Part shown: piece by piece, positions 17,525-27,310 of the stretch
How positions within the stretch are numbered: the first letter of the stretch is position 1
Layout: each line of letters opens with the position of its first letter
Origin: Fidelibacterota bacterium
GTDB lineage: Bacteria; Pseudomonadota; Alphaproteobacteria; Rhodospirillales; Rhodospirillaceae
Length of the DNA: 64,000 nucleotides
NCBI GenBank assembly: GCA_947476895.1
Contig: CANJRX010000007.1
Coordinates: 1-64,000, forward strand
Reading direction: 5' to 3'
The notes under the pieces: generated by a model
Told to the model about the DNA's origin: nothing
The model's input: the letters and a program-made list of their open reading frames with translations, nothing else
Database searches by the model: none
Program-made: the position numbers and the translations under genes

Positions 17525-17869
17525 ATGGCTCGGCGTCAGGACATCAGCAGAAGAGCGCATCAGATCATCGGCCCTTTGATGGGTGCGGCGATGATGGCCT
17601 ACTTCGGTTACCACGCTGTGCAAGGCGACCGCGGTCTGCTCGCCTGGTGGAACCTGCGTTACGAGATCGTCAAAACCGACTTTGAACTCGCCCAAGTGAC
17701 CGAAGAGAAGCAGGCGCTCGAACATCGCGTGGCGCTCTTAAGTCCCGCGAGCCTCGACCGCGACATGCTCGAAGAACGCGCCCGCGTGATGGTCGGTTCT
17801 GTCGCCCCGGATGACACCGTCGTCCCGATGCCGGCTTTGGATATTCCGAAGCCCACGCCCGCCGAGTAA
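17525..17869 (+). CDS. ftsB: FtsB/DivIC-type septum formation initiator
   Basis: This short bitopic protein has a basic N-terminus, one membrane segment (about residues 14-34), then a periplasmic coiled coil (LRYEIVKTDFELAQVTEEKQ onward) ending in the family's LDRDMLEERARVMVG motif and a Pro-rich tail. FtsB-like proteins bridge FtsL and FtsQ in the divisome. I chose ATG 17525 (114 residues, MARRQDISRRAHQ), which has AGG 9 bases upstream; in-frame ATGs at 17495 and 17519 would add a few residues. Position between eno and pdhA is typical for alphaproteobacteria. It ends 4 bases from a convergent gene. Confidence 0.88.
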   Translation: MARRQDISRRAHQIIGPLMGAAMMAYFGYHAVQGDRGLLAWWNLRYEIVKTDFELAQVTEEKQALEHRVALLSPASLDRDMLEERARVMVGSVAPDDTVVPMPALDIPKPTPAE

Positions 17870-17873
17870 ACTC

Positions 17874-18515
17874 TCAGCCGACGTCGATAACAAAATCAAA
17901 GGTCGCGCTTAGAACGCCGTTTTCTCTCTTGAAAGCGCTCGGGTGGATCGTCGCTCCCGGCTTATTGGTCTTGAACTCATCTTCAGTCGGCAGACCAATT
18001 ATATTGGTCACAAGAATGCCCGCTTTATCTTCATCGAGACGAACGCCCACCAAGTAGTGAAGATGGCGGCGAGGGTTGTAATACCCCGGCATGGTGGTCT
18101 CTAGGCGATAGCGACCATCGTCATCGGCATTTTGAAGCCCTCGAAAATTGAACCCCGCGTAGTCATAGAGGCCTTTTGAGTCAGTGTGCCAAAACTCTAG
18201 CCTAGCGTTTGCAATCGGCTGGCACTGTGGCGTCAACACACGGCCTGTAAGAGTCAGGCGCTCGCCTTCAATTGGTGAGCCTGGCCAGTCTTTTTTCCAG
18301 AAGTCGGTTCCTGGTTCGAGAAGCGACGTCCGCCGGGGTGATTCCGATCTGTATTCAGGAATGTTGTTCCAGCTCAAGATCGGCTTCAACGCAGCACTGC
18401 AGACATTCGGCTTCAACGTCTGCGGGCCAGACGCGGCATAAAGTGCGGACGGCGGCAGAAATGCTGCCCCGGTAATTGCTGCGCCTGAGGTCAACAAGCT
18501 CCGACGTGTTAGCAT
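17874..18515 (-). CDS. Tat-exported intradiol ring-cleavage dioxygenase-like protein
   Basis: The 213-residue protein begins with a twin-arginine signal (LTRRSLLTSGAAITGAAFL), and a domain resembling protocatechuate/catechol intradiol dioxygenases follows. Seen are LTLTGRVLTPQCQPIANARL with LEFWHTDSKGLYDYAG, the GLQNADDDGRYRLETTMPG strand, and RRHLHYLVGV, which holds two histidines in place of the usual HxH iron ligands. Tyrosines in DYAG and PGYYNP are candidate tyrosinate ligands. A periplasmic aromatic-ring cleaving role is likely but the substrate is unknown. It is a lone gene with no beta-ketoadipate pathway genes nearby, convergent with ftsB. Confidence 0.8.
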   Translation of the reverse strand: MLTRRSLLTSGAAITGAAFLPPSALYAASGPQTLKPNVCSAALKPILSWNNIPEYRSESPRRTSLLEPGTDFWKKDWPGSPIEGERLTLTGRVLTPQCQPIANARLEFWHTDSKGLYDYAGFNFRGLQNADDDGRYRLETTMPGYYNPRRHLHYLVGVRLDEDKAGILVTNIIGLPTEDEFKTNKPGATIHPSAFKRENGVLSATFDFVIDVG

Positions 18516-18882
18516 GACGAGGTTCCTGCGCTTGGGAAATCACCGACCAAACTATAATCTGCTGTCGCTGATCGTGCGGAATAGTTATCGCGCGCACCTC
18601 ATCTACATATCATGCTATGTGTATAACTCTATTTCCGCGCCGATTCGGGCGTAAAACATAGTAAGCAATCTAATATTCGCTCTTCTTGCAGTTGCGATGC
18701 CGCGACGCAGCGTTAAAAACTGTCGCGGGTGGCCAAATCCGCGCAATTATTACCCTCACTCTCCCTGCCAGATTTCAATTTTGCTGCGATCGCAAATACT
18801 TATCTGACCTTTAGCTTGCCACCCCCAAAGCTCCGGCAATATTGTTTCGTCAATCACGGGAGACGCCAGTCGGGAGGTCTAA
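18516..18882. other. Divergent intergenic region before pdhA
   Basis: This 367-base gap between the dioxygenase and pdhA is markedly more AT-rich than its surroundings, especially 18540-18680. I see no open frame of interest, tRNA or repeat. It must hold the promoters of both flanking genes; one candidate for pdhA is listed separately. One isolated GATTC (CcrM-type) site lies near 18642. Confidence 0.5.
18816..18845 (+). promoter_or_regulatory. Candidate pdhA promoter
   Basis: TTGCCA (18816-18821) and TATTGT (18840-18845) are separated by 18 bases and lie about 38 bases before the pdhA start, resembling a housekeeping sigma promoter. The hexamers match consensus only partly, so this is a weak prediction. 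Confidence 0.35.
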
Positions 18883-19902
18883 ATGACGGCTAAGAAGGGG
18901 ACTGCTTCCAAAAAGAGTCCGGTCGGCAGCAACAGCGCGCCGACGTCCGAAGAACTCATCAAATTCTATAAAGACATGCTGCTGATCCGCCGCTTTGAAG
19001 AGCGCGCCGGCCAGCTTTACGGCATGGGTCTCATCGGCGGCTTCTGCCACCTTTATATCGGCCAAGAGGCCGTGGTGGTCGGATTGCAAGCCTGCACCAA
19101 CCCGGGCGACACGCTCGTCACCAGTTATCGCGATCACGGACACATGCTGGCCTGCGGCATGGACCCGAAAGGCGTCATGGCCGAATTGACCGGCCGCGCC
19201 ACGGGATATTCGCGCGGCAAAGGCGGCTCGATGCACATGTTCAGCCGCGAAAAAGGTTTCTTCGGCGGTCACGGCATTGTTGCGGCGCAGGTGCCGATCG
19301 GGACCGGCCTCGCGTTTGCGCACAAGTACAAAGGCGACGGCGGCCTCTGCATGGCTTACATGGGCGACGGCGCCTTCAACCAAGGTCAGGTTTATGAGTC
19401 GCTCAACATGGCGTCGCTCTGGAACCTTCCGGTGCTCTACGTCGTCGAGAACAACAAGTACGGCATGGGCACCTCTGTCGAGCGCGCCTCGGCCTCGACC
19501 GATCTCGCCAGCCGCGGCCAGCCTTACAACGTCAAGACCATGACGGTTGACGGCATGGACGTGATCGCGGTGCGCGAAGCCGGCATGGAAGCTGTCGAGT
19601 ACATGCGCGCGGGCAACGGACCGGTGCTGATGGAAGCCAAGACCTATCGTTATCGCGGTCACTCGATGTCCGATCCGGCCAAATACCGCACCAAAGAAGA
19701 GCTGCAGAAGATGCGCGTGGATCACGATCCCATCGAGCAGCTGCGCCAGGTGCTCATCAATAAAAAGTTGATGGACGATGACGCCTTCAAAGCTCTCGAC
19801 AAGGACATCAAGGATGTCGTGATCGAAGCGGCCGAATTCGCGCAGACCAGCCCAGAGCCTGATCCGTCAGAGCTTTGGACCGACATCATCATCGCGGCTT
19901 AA
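18883..19902 (+). CDS. pdhA: Pyruvate dehydrogenase E1 component, alpha subunit
   Basis: PdhA with PdhB forms the thiamine-diphosphate E1 heterotetramer that decarboxylates pyruvate. The 339-residue protein has the [17 protein letters not shown] thiamine diphosphate motif, [11 protein letters not shown], and the phosphorylation-loop-like [16 protein letters not shown] lysine/serine-rich N-terminus precedes the catalytic domain. GGGAGG stands 6 bases before the ATG. The gene starts the pdhA-pdhB-pdhC-lpd operon, with 23 bases to pdhB. Confidence 0.97.
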   Translation: MTAKKGTASKKSPVGSNSAPTSEELIKFYKDMLLIRRFEERAGQLYGMGLIGGFCHLYIGQEAVVVGLQACTNPGDTLVTSYRDHGHMLACGMDPKGVMAELTGRATGYSRGKGGSMHMFSREKGFFGGHGIVAAQVPIGTGLAFAHKYKGDGGLCMAYMGDGAFNQGQVYESLNMASLWNLPVLYVVENNKYGMGTSVERASASTDLASRGQPYNVKTMTVDGMDVIAVREAGMEAVEYMRAGNGPVLMEAKTYRYRGHSMSDPAKYRTKEELQKMRVDHDPIEQLRQVLINKKLMDDDAFKALDKDIKDVVIEAAEFAQTSPEPDPSELWTDIIIAA

Positions 19903-19925
19903 AGCGCGGCGCGGGGAGAATACAC

Positions 19926-21272
19926 ATGGCTATCGACATTCTGATGCCGGCGCTGTCGCCGACGATGACTGAAGGCAAACTTTCTAAGTGGCTGGTGAAG
20001 GAAGGCGATCAGATTACGTCTGGCACCATCCTGGCCGAAATCGAAACCGACAAAGCCACCATGGAATTTGAAGCGGTGGACGAGGGACGGATCGGCAAGA
20101 TTCTTGTGGCCGAAGGCACCGAGAACGTGGCGGTGAATGCGCCCATCGCGACCTTGCTGGTGGAAAACGAAAAGGCCGCGCCCGCGAAGGCTGCTGCCGA
20201 AGCTCCCGCCGCCAAAGCGCCCGCGGAAGCAAAAGCACCCAGCGCACCTGTTGCCGCTGCCCCCGCGCAAGAAGACACTCAATACGCCAAGTGGAAGACG
20301 CAGACCGTCCGCGAAGCCTTGCGCGACGCCATGGCCGAAGAAATGCGCCGCGACCCCAACGTGTTCCTGATGGGTGAAGAAGTCGCCGAGTACCAGGGCG
20401 CTTACAAAATCAGCCAAGGCTTGCTCGAAGAATTCAGCGCGAAGCGCGTCATCGATACGCCTATCACCGAACATGGTTTCACAGGCCTTGGCGTTGGTGC
20501 GGCCTTCGGCGGCCTGGTTCCGATTATCGAGTTCATGACCTTCAACTTCGCCATGCAGGCGATGGACCAGATCATCAACTCTGCGGCTAAGACGCTTTAC
20601 ATGTCTGGCGGTCAGATGGGTTGTCCCATCGTGTTCCGTGGCGCGAACGGCGCTGCGGCCCGCGTGGCTGCCCAGCACTCGCAATGTTACGCGAGCTGGT
20701 ACGCCCACGTGCCGGGCTTGAAAGTTGTCGCACCTTGGTCGGCGGCTGACGCGAAGGGCTTGCTTAAAGCTTCGATCCGCGATCCGAACCCGATCATCTT
20801 CCTGGAAAACGAAATCCTCTACGGCCAAAGCTTCCAGGTTCCCGACGTGGAAGACTTCGTGCTGCCCATCGGCAAGGCGAAGATCGAACGCGCGGGCAAA
20901 GATGTCACTATCGTCGCGTTCTCGATCATGGTCGGCAAAGCCTTGAAGGCGGCGGAAGAACTCGCGGCAGCCGGCATCGACGCCGAAGTCATCAACCTTC
21001 GCACCATCCGTCCAATGGACACGGCCACGATCCTGGCCTCGATCCAGAAGACTAACCGCTGCGTCACCTGTGAAGAAGGCTGGGCGTTCTCCGGCATCGG
21101 CGCGGAAATTGCCGCGACTATCATGGAACAGGCGTTTGATCATTTGGACGCACCGGTGTTGCGTGTCGCGGGCAAGGATGTGCCCATGCCTTACGCCGCC
21201 AACCTGGAAGCGCTCGCGCTGCCGCAAGTCGCCGACATCGTCGAAGCGGCGCGTGCCGTGTGTTACCGGTAA
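19926..21272 (+). CDS. pdhB: Pyruvate dehydrogenase E1 component, beta subunit with lipoyl domain
   Basis: The ATG at 19926 gives 448 residues beginning [19 protein letters not shown]. Residues 1-80 are a lipoyl domain with the lipoylated lysine in [10 protein letters not shown], followed by an Ala/Pro-rich linker to about residue 120 and then the E1 beta fold ([20 protein letters not shown] onward, with [14 protein letters not shown] and [11 protein letters not shown]). An N-terminal lipoyl domain on E1 beta is a known alphaproteobacterial arrangement. It lies between pdhA and pdhC, with an AAGGAG element leading to pdhC. Confidence 0.97.
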   Translation: MAIDILMPALSPTMTEGKLSKWLVKEGDQITSGTILAEIETDKATMEFEAVDEGRIGKILVAEGTENVAVNAPIATLLVENEKAAPAKAAAEAPAAKAPAEAKAPSAPVAAAPAQEDTQYAKWKTQTVREALRDAMAEEMRRDPNVFLMGEEVAEYQGAYKISQGLLEEFSAKRVIDTPITEHGFTGLGVGAAFGGLVPIIEFMTFNFAMQAMDQIINSAAKTLYMSGGQMGCPIVFRGANGAAARVAAQHSQCYASWYAHVPGLKVVAPWSAADAKGLLKASIRDPNPIIFLENEILYGQSFQVPDVEDFVLPIGKAKIERAGKDVTIVAFSIMVGKALKAAEELAAAGIDAEVINLRTIRPMDTATILASIQKTNRCVTCEEGWAFSGIGAEIAATIMEQAFDHLDAPVLRVAGKDVPMPYAANLEALALPQVADIVEAARAVCYR

Positions 21273-21284
21273 GGAGCACACATC

Positions 21285-22535
21285 ATGCCCATTCAAATCC
21301 TGATGCCAGCCCTTTCGCCCACGATGACCGAGGGCAAACTCGCCAAGTGGCTGAAGAAAGAAGGCGACAAAATCTCGAGCGGCGACGTGATCGCCGAGAT
21401 CGAAACCGACAAAGCGACCATGGAAATGGAAGCCGTCGACGAAGGCACCTTGGGAAAGATCATCATTCCCGAAGGCACCGAAAAAGTTTTGGTCAACGAA
21501 CCCATCGCGGTGCTGTTGCTGGAAGGTGAAAGCAGCGGGGCGACTGCGCCGGCTGCTAAAGCCCCCGCAGCTGCGACACCCGCTCCGGCGGCGGCTCCTG
21601 CTGTTGCAAAACCTGCGACGGCTCCCGCTGCTGCGCCTGCTGCGAAGCCGCAAGCTTCGAGTGGAACGCGTGTGTTCGCAAGCCCGCTCGCGAAACGCGT
21701 CGCGGCCAACGCCGGTATCGACCTCGCTTCCATCAAAGGCAGCGGCCCGCAAGGCCGCATCGTGCGCGCCGACGTGGATCAAGCTGTTGCCGGCGGCGGC
21801 GCCAAAAAAGCTGCGCCGAAAGCTGCGGCCGCTTCAGGTCCTGTGCCCGACTTTGGTCAGCCCTATACGGAAGTGCCCCACACCGGCATGCGCAAAGTCA
21901 TCGCGCAACGCCTGTTGGAAGCCAAGACGACGATCCCGCACTTTTATCTCACCATCGATTGCAACATCGACGAGATTATCAAGGTGCGCAAAGAGCTGGC
22001 CGAAAGCGGGGTGAAGGTCTCGGTCAACGATTTCGTTGTCAAAGCCAGCGCGCTGGCCTTGCGCAAAGTACCGCAAGCTAACGCCAGCTGGACTGATGAT
22101 GCTGTGCGCCTTTACACGAACGTCGATATCTCCGTTGCCGTCGCCACGCCGGACGGTCTCATTACGCCGATCGTGCGCAATGCCGACAAAAAAGGCCTCG
22201 CAGCGATTTCGGCGGAAGTGAAAGATCTTGCATCGCGCGCCAAGGCCAAGAAGCTGAAGCTCGAAGAGTTCCAGGGCGGCGGCTTCTCGATCTCCAACCT
22301 TGGTATGTTCGGGATCAAAGAATTCTCGGCCATCGTCAATCCGCCGCAGGTTTGTATCCTGGCGGTGGGGGCTGGCAGTGAACGCGCTGTGGTCAAAAAC
22401 GGCGCGATCACCATCGCCAACGTCATGACCTGCACGCTGTCGTGCGATCACCGTGTTGTGGACGGAAGCGTGGGCGCGGAATTCCTTCAGGCATTCCAGG
22501 CGCTCATCGAAAACCCGATCCGCATGATCTTATAG
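21285..22535 (+). CDS. pdhC: Dihydrolipoyllysine acetyltransferase E2 component
   Basis: E2 transfers the acetyl group from lipoamide to CoA and forms the complex core. The 416 residues show one lipoyl domain (lysine in [10 protein letters not shown], about residues 1-80), an Ala/Pro linker, a peripheral-subunit-binding domain ([18 protein letters not shown], about residues 125-165), a second linker and the catalytic domain with the C-terminal [15 protein letters not shown] active-site motif. The start has AAGGAG at good spacing. The lipoyl domain sequence is near identical to that of pdhB, so the two probably share an origin. Confidence 0.97.
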   Translation: MPIQILMPALSPTMTEGKLAKWLKKEGDKISSGDVIAEIETDKATMEMEAVDEGTLGKIIIPEGTEKVLVNEPIAVLLLEGESSGATAPAAKAPAAATPAPAAAPAVAKPATAPAAAPAAKPQASSGTRVFASPLAKRVAANAGIDLASIKGSGPQGRIVRADVDQAVAGGGAKKAAPKAAAASGPVPDFGQPYTEVPHTGMRKVIAQRLLEAKTTIPHFYLTIDCNIDEIIKVRKELAESGVKVSVNDFVVKASALALRKVPQANASWTDDAVRLYTNVDISVAVATPDGLITPIVRNADKKGLAAISAEVKDLASRAKAKKLKLEEFQGGGFSISNLGMFGIKEFSAIVNPPQVCILAVGAGSERAVVKNGAITIANVMTCTLSCDHRVVDGSVGAEFLQAFQALIENPIRMIL

Positions 22536-22543
22536 GCCGCGCC

Positions 22544-23941
22544 ATGACAGACACGAATTTCGATCTCATTGTCGTTGGCGGTGGACCGGGCGGATATACC
22601 GCCGCCATCCGCGCCTCGCAGCTGGGCATGAAGGTTGCGCTGGTCGAGAAAGAGAATCTCGGCGGCATCTGTCTCAACTGGGGCTGTATTCCGACCAAGG
22701 CTTTGCTGCGCACGGCCGAGGTGTATCACCTCATGCATCGCGCTAAGGAATTTGGGCTGAAGGCCGACAACATCGGTTTTGATATCGAAGCCGTGGTGAA
22801 ACGTTCACGCGGTGTTGCGTCGCAGCTCAACGCCGGCGTCAAACACCTGATGAAGAAGAACAAGGTCACGGTGTTTGATGGCCATGCCAAGCTCTCTGGC
22901 AAGGGTAAGCTGAACGTGACCAAAGACGGCAAGCCCGTTGTGGACCTCACGGCCAAGAACATCATTCTCGCGACCGGTGCTCGCGCCCGGGAACTTCCCG
23001 GTTTGGAAGCCGACGGCAAGTTGGTGTGGAACTATCGTCACGCCATGGTGCCGACGTCGTTCCCGAAAACTTTGCTCGTCATTGGTTCTGGCGCTATCGG
23101 CATCGAATTCGCCAGCTTCTATCAAACCCTTGGCTGCAAAGTGACCGTGGTCGAAGTGCTCGACCGCATCGTACCGGTGGAAGACGCGGAAATCTCCGCC
23201 ATCGCCCATAAGCAGTTTGAAAAGCAAGGCATGGTCATCAAGACCAAAGCCGTTGTGAAAAGCCTGAAGCGCAACGCTAATGATGTGGTTGCCACCATCG
23301 AGCAAAACGGCAAGAGCGAGCAGTTTACGTTTGAGCGCGTGATCTCAGCCGTGGGCATTGTCGGCAACGTCGAGAACTTGGGTCTCGAAGGCACCAAGAT
23401 CAAAGTTGAGAAGACGCACGTCATCGCCGGCCAATACTGCGAAACCGACGAGCCGGGCGTTTACGCCATCGGCGATCTTACGGGTCCGCCGTGGCTCGCG
23501 CACAAAGCCGGCCACGAAGCTGTGATCTGCGTCGAAAAAATCGCCGGCCAGCATCCGCATCCGTTGAACGTTCTCGGCATTCCGGGTTGCACCTACTGCC
23601 ATCCGCAGATCGCCAGCGTCGGTCTCACCGAACAGGCGGCCAAGGATAAGGGCTATCAGGTGAAGGTCGGCCGCTATCCATTCATCGCCAACGGCAAAGC
23701 CATTGCGCTTGGCGAGACGCAAGGCCTGGTCAAAACCGTATTCGATGCGAAGACCGGCGAATTGCTTGGGGCGCACATGGTTGGCCCCGAAGTCACCGAA
23801 ATGATTCAGGGTTACGCCATCGCTAAGACGCTGGAAACCACCGAGCAGGAATTGATGCACACGGTATTCCCGCATCCGACATTGTCGGAAATGATGCATG
23901 AGTCGGTTTTGGATGCCTACGGCCGCGCGATAAATATGTGA
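22544..23941 (+). CDS. lpd: Dihydrolipoyl dehydrogenase E3
   Basis: E3 reoxidises dihydrolipoamide with NAD+. The ATG at 22544 yields 465 residues starting MTDTNFDLIVVGGGPGGYTA. Motifs are the FAD dinucleotide fold GGGPGGYTAA, the redox disulfide in GGICLNWGCIPTKALL, the NAD fold GSGAIGIEFASFY, the FAD motif YAIGDLTGPPWLAHKA and the C-terminal catalytic HPTLSEMMHE. It follows pdhC by 8 bases and its TGA overlaps the next ATG by one base. Confidence 0.98.
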   Translation: MTDTNFDLIVVGGGPGGYTAAIRASQLGMKVALVEKENLGGICLNWGCIPTKALLRTAEVYHLMHRAKEFGLKADNIGFDIEAVVKRSRGVASQLNAGVKHLMKKNKVTVFDGHAKLSGKGKLNVTKDGKPVVDLTAKNIILATGARARELPGLEADGKLVWNYRHAMVPTSFPKTLLVIGSGAIGIEFASFYQTLGCKVTVVEVLDRIVPVEDAEISAIAHKQFEKQGMVIKTKAVVKSLKRNANDVVATIEQNGKSEQFTFERVISAVGIVGNVENLGLEGTKIKVEKTHVIAGQYCETDEPGVYAIGDLTGPPWLAHKAGHEAVICVEKIAGQHPHPLNVLGIPGCTYCHPQIASVGLTEQAAKDKGYQVKVGRYPFIANGKAIALGETQGLVKTVFDAKTGELLGAHMVGPEVTEMIQGYAIAKTLETTEQELMHTVFPHPTLSEMMHESVLDAYGRAINM

Positions 23942-24543
23942 TGAAACGCAAACAACAACATCGCCAGTGGTTCTTGCCTGCATGCCTAGGGCTGGCGGCG
24001 ATTGTCGGTGTGTCCAGCGCCTGTTTGGCGGTGCCTAACGACACGGCACCTGCCGATAAAAAGGCCGAGGTTGTGGTTACGCCCTGGCAATCGCAATGCG
24101 CGGCTGACACGTGCACCCTTAGCCATACTATCGGCGCACAAGATGCGGACGCCATTCACGCCGTGTTTTCGGTCGATAAAAAGACCGCAGCGGTCACTGT
24201 CGTCACATTCGACGTGCCCGCTGACGCCGAAAAAGTACGCGGCATCACCATTTCATTCGGAAGCGCACCTGGGCCCGAAGGAAAAGTATCGCTGGCCCCT
24301 GGCACGTCCGTCGTATTGGCCTTAAGTGGCTGCGATGACAAAAAATGCACCACGGAGATCCACGGTGGAAAGATCGACGTGGGTAAGCCCGATATGTACG
24401 ACGTGACCCGCAATTTCCTGAGACACGGCCATTTCTTTATCGGCTTCTACCGCGCCGGTAATTTTGTCGGCAAAAATATGTCGCTCGCGGGTTTCGGACG
24501 AGACTATGCGGGCCTCTTGGCGAAGATCAAAAGCGGAAAATAA
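23941..24543 (+). CDS. IalB-like exported protein
   Basis: This 200-residue protein has a signal peptide ([21 protein letters not shown]) and a mature part resembling the invasion-associated locus B family: [18 protein letters not shown], the [20 protein letters not shown] strand, a second cysteine pair in [11 protein letters not shown] and a C-terminal [20 protein letters not shown]. IalB proteins are periplasmic; their biochemical role is unclear and they are common in free-living alphaproteobacteria. The ATG overlaps the lpd stop (TGATG). It lies between lpd and lipA in one apparent transcript. Confidence 0.75.
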   Translation: MKRKQQHRQWFLPACLGLAAIVGVSSACLAVPNDTAPADKKAEVVVTPWQSQCAADTCTLSHTIGAQDADAIHAVFSVDKKTAAVTVVTFDVPADAEKVRGITISFGSAPGPEGKVSLAPGTSVVLALSGCDDKKCTTEIHGGKIDVGKPDMYDVTRNFLRHGHFFIGFYRAGNFVGKNMSLAGFGRDYAGLLAKIKSGK

Positions 24544-24551
24544 AACCGGCT

Positions 24552-25469
24552 ATGAGCAAAGTCGAAAACATTGCTGAGAACCTGCCGCGCGCACCCAAGC
24601 CAAATTGGCTGAGGGTGAAGGCGCCGACGTCGCCGGAGTACCACGCGACGCGCAAGCTCATGCGCGACCTGAAGCTGCACACGGTCTGCGAAGAAGCGGC
24701 GTGCCCGAACATCGGCGAGTGCTGGAAGCAAAAGCATGCCACCATGATGATCTTGGGTGACATCTGCACGCGCGCTTGCGCCTTCTGCAATGTCAAAACC
24801 GGAAAACCGGGTAATGTGGATGCCGAAGAGCCGGCGCATGTTGCCGAAGCGGTGCACAACCTCGGTCTGCGCCACGTTGTCCTGACCTCGGTCGACCGTG
24901 ACGATCTTGACGACGGTGGCGCGAACCACTGGGTAGAGGTTATTAAGGCCGTACGCGCGGCCAACCCGAATACAACGATTGAAGTTTTGACGCCTGATTT
25001 CCGTAAAAAACTCGGCATGGTCGATCTGGTCGCTCAGGCGCGTCCTGACGTTTACAACCACAACCTCGAAACCGTGCCGCGGCTTTACCGGAAAATCCGC
25101 GCCAGTGCGCGCTACTTCACCAGCTTGCGTCTGCTGGAACGCGTGAAGGAAATCGAGCCTGCCATGTTCACCAAATCGGGCATCATGGTTGGCTTGGGCG
25201 AGATGAAGGAAGAAGTGCTGCAGGTCATGGACGACATGCGTGCGGCCAACGTCGACTTCCTGACCATCGGCCAGTACCTGCAACCCACGCCGCGCCACGT
25301 CGCCGTCGATCGCTTTGTGACGCCTGATGAGTTCGCCGAATACGAACGCGTCGCCCGCGCCAAGGGATTCCTGATGGTGTCAGCCAGCCCGCTGACCCGT
25401 TCGTCTTATCACGCCGATTCCGACTTCGCACAACTGCGCGAAGCCCGCGAAAAACAACTCGGGATCTAA
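24552..25469 (+). CDS. lipA: Lipoyl synthase LipA
   Basis: LipA inserts sulfur into protein-bound octanoyl groups, making the lipoyl cofactor needed by PdhB and PdhC upstream. The 305-residue radical SAM enzyme has the auxiliary-cluster cysteines [12 protein letters not shown], the radical SAM motif CTRACAFC, a glycine-rich [13 protein letters not shown] and the C-terminal [10 protein letters not shown], whose serine ligates the auxiliary cluster. Clustering with the pyruvate dehydrogenase genes makes functional sense. lipB is not in the window. Confidence 0.97.
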   Translation: MSKVENIAENLPRAPKPNWLRVKAPTSPEYHATRKLMRDLKLHTVCEEAACPNIGECWKQKHATMMILGDICTRACAFCNVKTGKPGNVDAEEPAHVAEAVHNLGLRHVVLTSVDRDDLDDGGANHWVEVIKAVRAANPNTTIEVLTPDFRKKLGMVDLVAQARPDVYNHNLETVPRLYRKIRASARYFTSLRLLERVKEIEPAMFTKSGIMVGLGEMKEEVLQVMDDMRAANVDFLTIGQYLQPTPRHVAVDRFVTPDEFAEYERVARAKGFLMVSASPLTRSSYHADSDFAQLREAREKQLGI

Positions 25470-25474
25470 GCTTT

Positions 25475-25918
25475 ATGCCCACCCACAGCGAAACCCGGCT
25501 GCTGCCTTACACGCCGGAGCAGGTTTATGCACTGGTGGCGGATGTTGAGCGGTATCCTGAATTTCTGCCCTGGTGCCTCGCGTGCCGCATCTCGAAGCGT
25601 GAGTCGCCCACGTCTTTCACCGCCGATCTGGTGGTCGGGTTTAAAATGGTGCGCGAGCAGTTCACGTCGCGCGTGACGCTGAAGCCCATTGAGGAGATTA
25701 CGGTCACCTATCTCAGCGGCCCGTTTGAGCACCTGACGAACGAATGGAAGTTTGCGCCGGCAGAGGGCGGCACATCCGTGCACTTTTATCTATCGTTCGA
25801 ATTCAAATCGAAACTGTTACAGGCGCTGATCGGCCTTCTGTTTGAGGAAGCCGTGCACCGCATGGTTTCAGCTTTTGAAGCTCGCGCCGCGAAGCTTTAC
25901 GGCAAGCCTGCACTCTAG
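25475..25918 (+). CDS. Coq10/RatA-type START-fold protein
   Basis: The 147-residue protein matches the polyketide-cyclase/START-fold group that includes Coq10 and RatA: RLLPYTPEQVYALVADVERY with YPEFLPWCLACRI, DLVVGFKMVREQFTSRV, YLSGPFEHLTNEWKF and the C-terminal helix LLFEEAVHRMVSAFEARA. Family members bind ubiquinone and aid respiration. The neighbouring position after lipA is common in alphaproteobacteria. Five bases separate it from lipA, so it is likely cotranscribed. RatA-like ribosome interference is an older label for the same fold and is less likely here. Confidence 0.85.
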   Translation: MPTHSETRLLPYTPEQVYALVADVERYPEFLPWCLACRISKRESPTSFTADLVVGFKMVREQFTSRVTLKPIEEITVTYLSGPFEHLTNEWKFAPAEGGTSVHFYLSFEFKSKLLQALIGLLFEEAVHRMVSAFEARAAKLYGKPAL

Positions 25919-25948
25919 GCGGAACTCCCACCTCCGGCGGACGTTGAA

Positions 25949-25963
25949 CTCCTACATAGGAGG
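25949..25963 (+). promoter_or_regulatory. Hairpin enclosing the Shine-Dalgarno sequence of the Cys-rich gene
   Basis: CTCCT-ACAT-AGGAG(G) forms a 5-base-pair stem with a 4-base loop. Its right arm is the AGGAGG ribosome-binding site (25958-25963), 5 bases before the ATG at 25969. The stem could hide the site until melted or bound. It is short, so regulation is only a suggestion. Confidence 0.4.
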
Positions 25964-25968
25964 CTTCA

Positions 25969-26193
25969 ATGGCCAAATGCGAGAAATGCGGTAATGATTA
26001 CAAAGGCAGCTTCGAAGTCGTCATGGCGGGGGAAACCCACACCTACGACAGTTTCGAATGCGCGATCGCTGCCTTAGCGCCCCCTTGCGCCCACTGCGGG
26101 TGTAAAATTATCGGACACGGCGTGCAGTCAAACGACAAACTCTTTTGCTGTAACCACTGCGCCAAGAGCGTGCACCTGGCGGCAGCGTCTTAG
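25969..26193 (+). CDS. Small Cys-rich putative zinc-binding protein
   Basis: This 74-residue protein has nine cysteines. They form a CEKCGNDY knuckle at residues 4-7, a lone cysteine in DSFECA (31), CAHCGC at 40-45 and CCNHC at 59-63, along with several histidines. This pattern suggests two treble-clef or zinc-ribbon sites. The arrangement recalls short metal-binding proteins found in several bacterial phyla, but I cannot assign a named family securely. It has its own strong ribosome-binding site. Its stop overlaps the convergent pncC end by 4 bases. Roles could include metal handling or nucleic-acid binding. Confidence 0.8.
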   Translation: MAKCEKCGNDYKGSFEVVMAGETHTYDSFECAIAALAPPCAHCGCKIIGHGVQSNDKLFCCNHCAKSVHLAAAS

Positions 26194-26708
26194 TCCGCAG
26201 GTTCTTCTTTTAGACTGTGCAGCAGCATTTCCATGGCCGCGCCCACGGCGGCCCGGCGGATGTCGCTGCGCGTTCCAGCAAAGACATAGCGCTTCACCAT
26301 GGCGTCGCGATCGGTTTGCGCGAGGGCCATATAGACCAAACCCACGGGCTTTTCTTTTGTGCCACCGTCGGGGCCGGCGATGCCGGTGATCGACACGGCC
26401 ATGTCGGCGTCGGTCTGGGCGAGGGCACCTTCGGCCATGGCCGAGGCCACAAGATCACTTACGGCCCCCATGCTGGCGATGGCATCACGCGGCACGCCCA
26501 ACAGGCGCGATTTGGATTCATTGGAATAGGTGATGAAACCGCAATCCATCACCTCGGACGAACCCGCGTGTGCCGTGAGGCAACCGCCCAGCAAACCACC
26601 AGTGCAGGATTCAGCTGTAACAATGCGCTTCTTGCGCGCCTTGGCGGCGTTCAAGACGTCCTTCGCCAAGTCGGTGAGGTCCGCAGGAAGATCATTCAGT
26701 AAAGGCAT
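26190..26708 (-). CDS. pncC: Nicotinamide-nucleotide amidase (CinA C-terminal domain family)
   Basis: PncC deamidates nicotinamide mononucleotide to nicotinate mononucleotide, salvaging pyridine. From ATG 26708 it has 172 residues with the family's TAESCTGGLLGG, GFITYSNESKSRLLGV, AVSITGIAGPDGGT and KPVGLVYMAL motifs. The N-terminal competence domain of long CinA is absent, as in many bacteria. An upstream in-frame ATG at 26747 would overlap pgpA by 19 bases and add residues unlike the family, so I prefer 26708. It lies 20 bases downstream of pgpA. Confidence 0.92.
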   Translation of the reverse strand: MPLLNDLPADLTDLAKDVLNAAKARKKRIVTAESCTGGLLGGCLTAHAGSSEVMDCGFITYSNESKSRLLGVPRDAIASMGAVSDLVASAMAEGALAQTDADMAVSITGIAGPDGGTKEKPVGLVYMALAQTDRDAMVKRYVFAGTRSDIRRAAVGAAMEMLLHSLKEEPAD

Positions 26709-26728
26709 TGATTCTTCTAATCCTCGGC

Positions 26729-27310
26729 TCAGAAATATGTTGTCCAAACATACTGCAGGCCAATCAATATGCCAGCGGCATAAAGGCCTGCGAGGACGTC
26801 ATCGAGCATGATGCCAAGGGCACCAGGAACATGTTGATCGGCCCAACTGACCGGCCACGGTTTGTAAATGTCGAACAGGCGGAACAGGCCGAAGCCCAAC
26901 GCGTACCAAATGACATTTAGCGGCACCACCGAGAGGGTGATCCAAAGACCGACAACTTCGTCGATCACAATCCACTGCGGGTCGGCAGCGTCAGGCGTGC
27001 TCTGCAAATAGCGCTTGGTGTAAATCATTCCAAGCACGAACGGGATGATCGCGGCCAGCGCCAGAACGTTTGCACCGGCGAACCAGACAATGCCGGCGGC
27101 CATGGGCAGGGCGTTCAGCGAGCCGATCGTGCCGGGCGCGTGATAGGAAAATCCAGCGCCGAACCATGTGAGAAACATGAGGCCCTTCGGCCACGGCTTG
27201 CGCCAATCCGGGCCCCCGATCCGCCAGCCGTTTTCCAGCATCAACGGTTCATAGGGCACAGCTTGGTCTGAATCTGCGGGCGGGGCGGAAGGACGAGGCT
27301 TAACGGACAT
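26729..27310 (-). CDS. pgpA: Phosphatidylglycerophosphatase A
   Basis: PgpA dephosphorylates phosphatidylglycerophosphate to phosphatidylglycerol in the inner membrane. The 193-residue protein has a soluble N-terminal extension of about 40 residues. The membrane domain that follows carries the family motifs GTIGSLNALP, QWIVIDEVVGLW, GLFRLFDIYKPWP and GIMLDDVLAGLYA. It is directly upstream of pncC, a frequent pairing in alphaproteobacteria. Confidence 0.93.
   Translation of the reverse strand: MSVKPRPSAPPADSDQAVPYEPLMLENGWRIGGPDWRKPWPKGLMFLTWFGAGFSYHAPGTIGSLNALPMAAGIVWFAGANVLALAAIIPFVLGMIYTKRYLQSTPDAADPQWIVIDEVVGLWITLSVVPLNVIWYALGFGLFRLFDIYKPWPVSWADQHVPGALGIMLDDVLAGLYAAGILIGLQYVWTTYF

Noticed and set aside
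19899-21782. 627-residue antisense frame over pdhB and pdhC
   Set aside because: Composition mirrors the Ala/Lys-rich lipoyl linkers on the other strand; no motif, and it spans two genuine genes and their gap.
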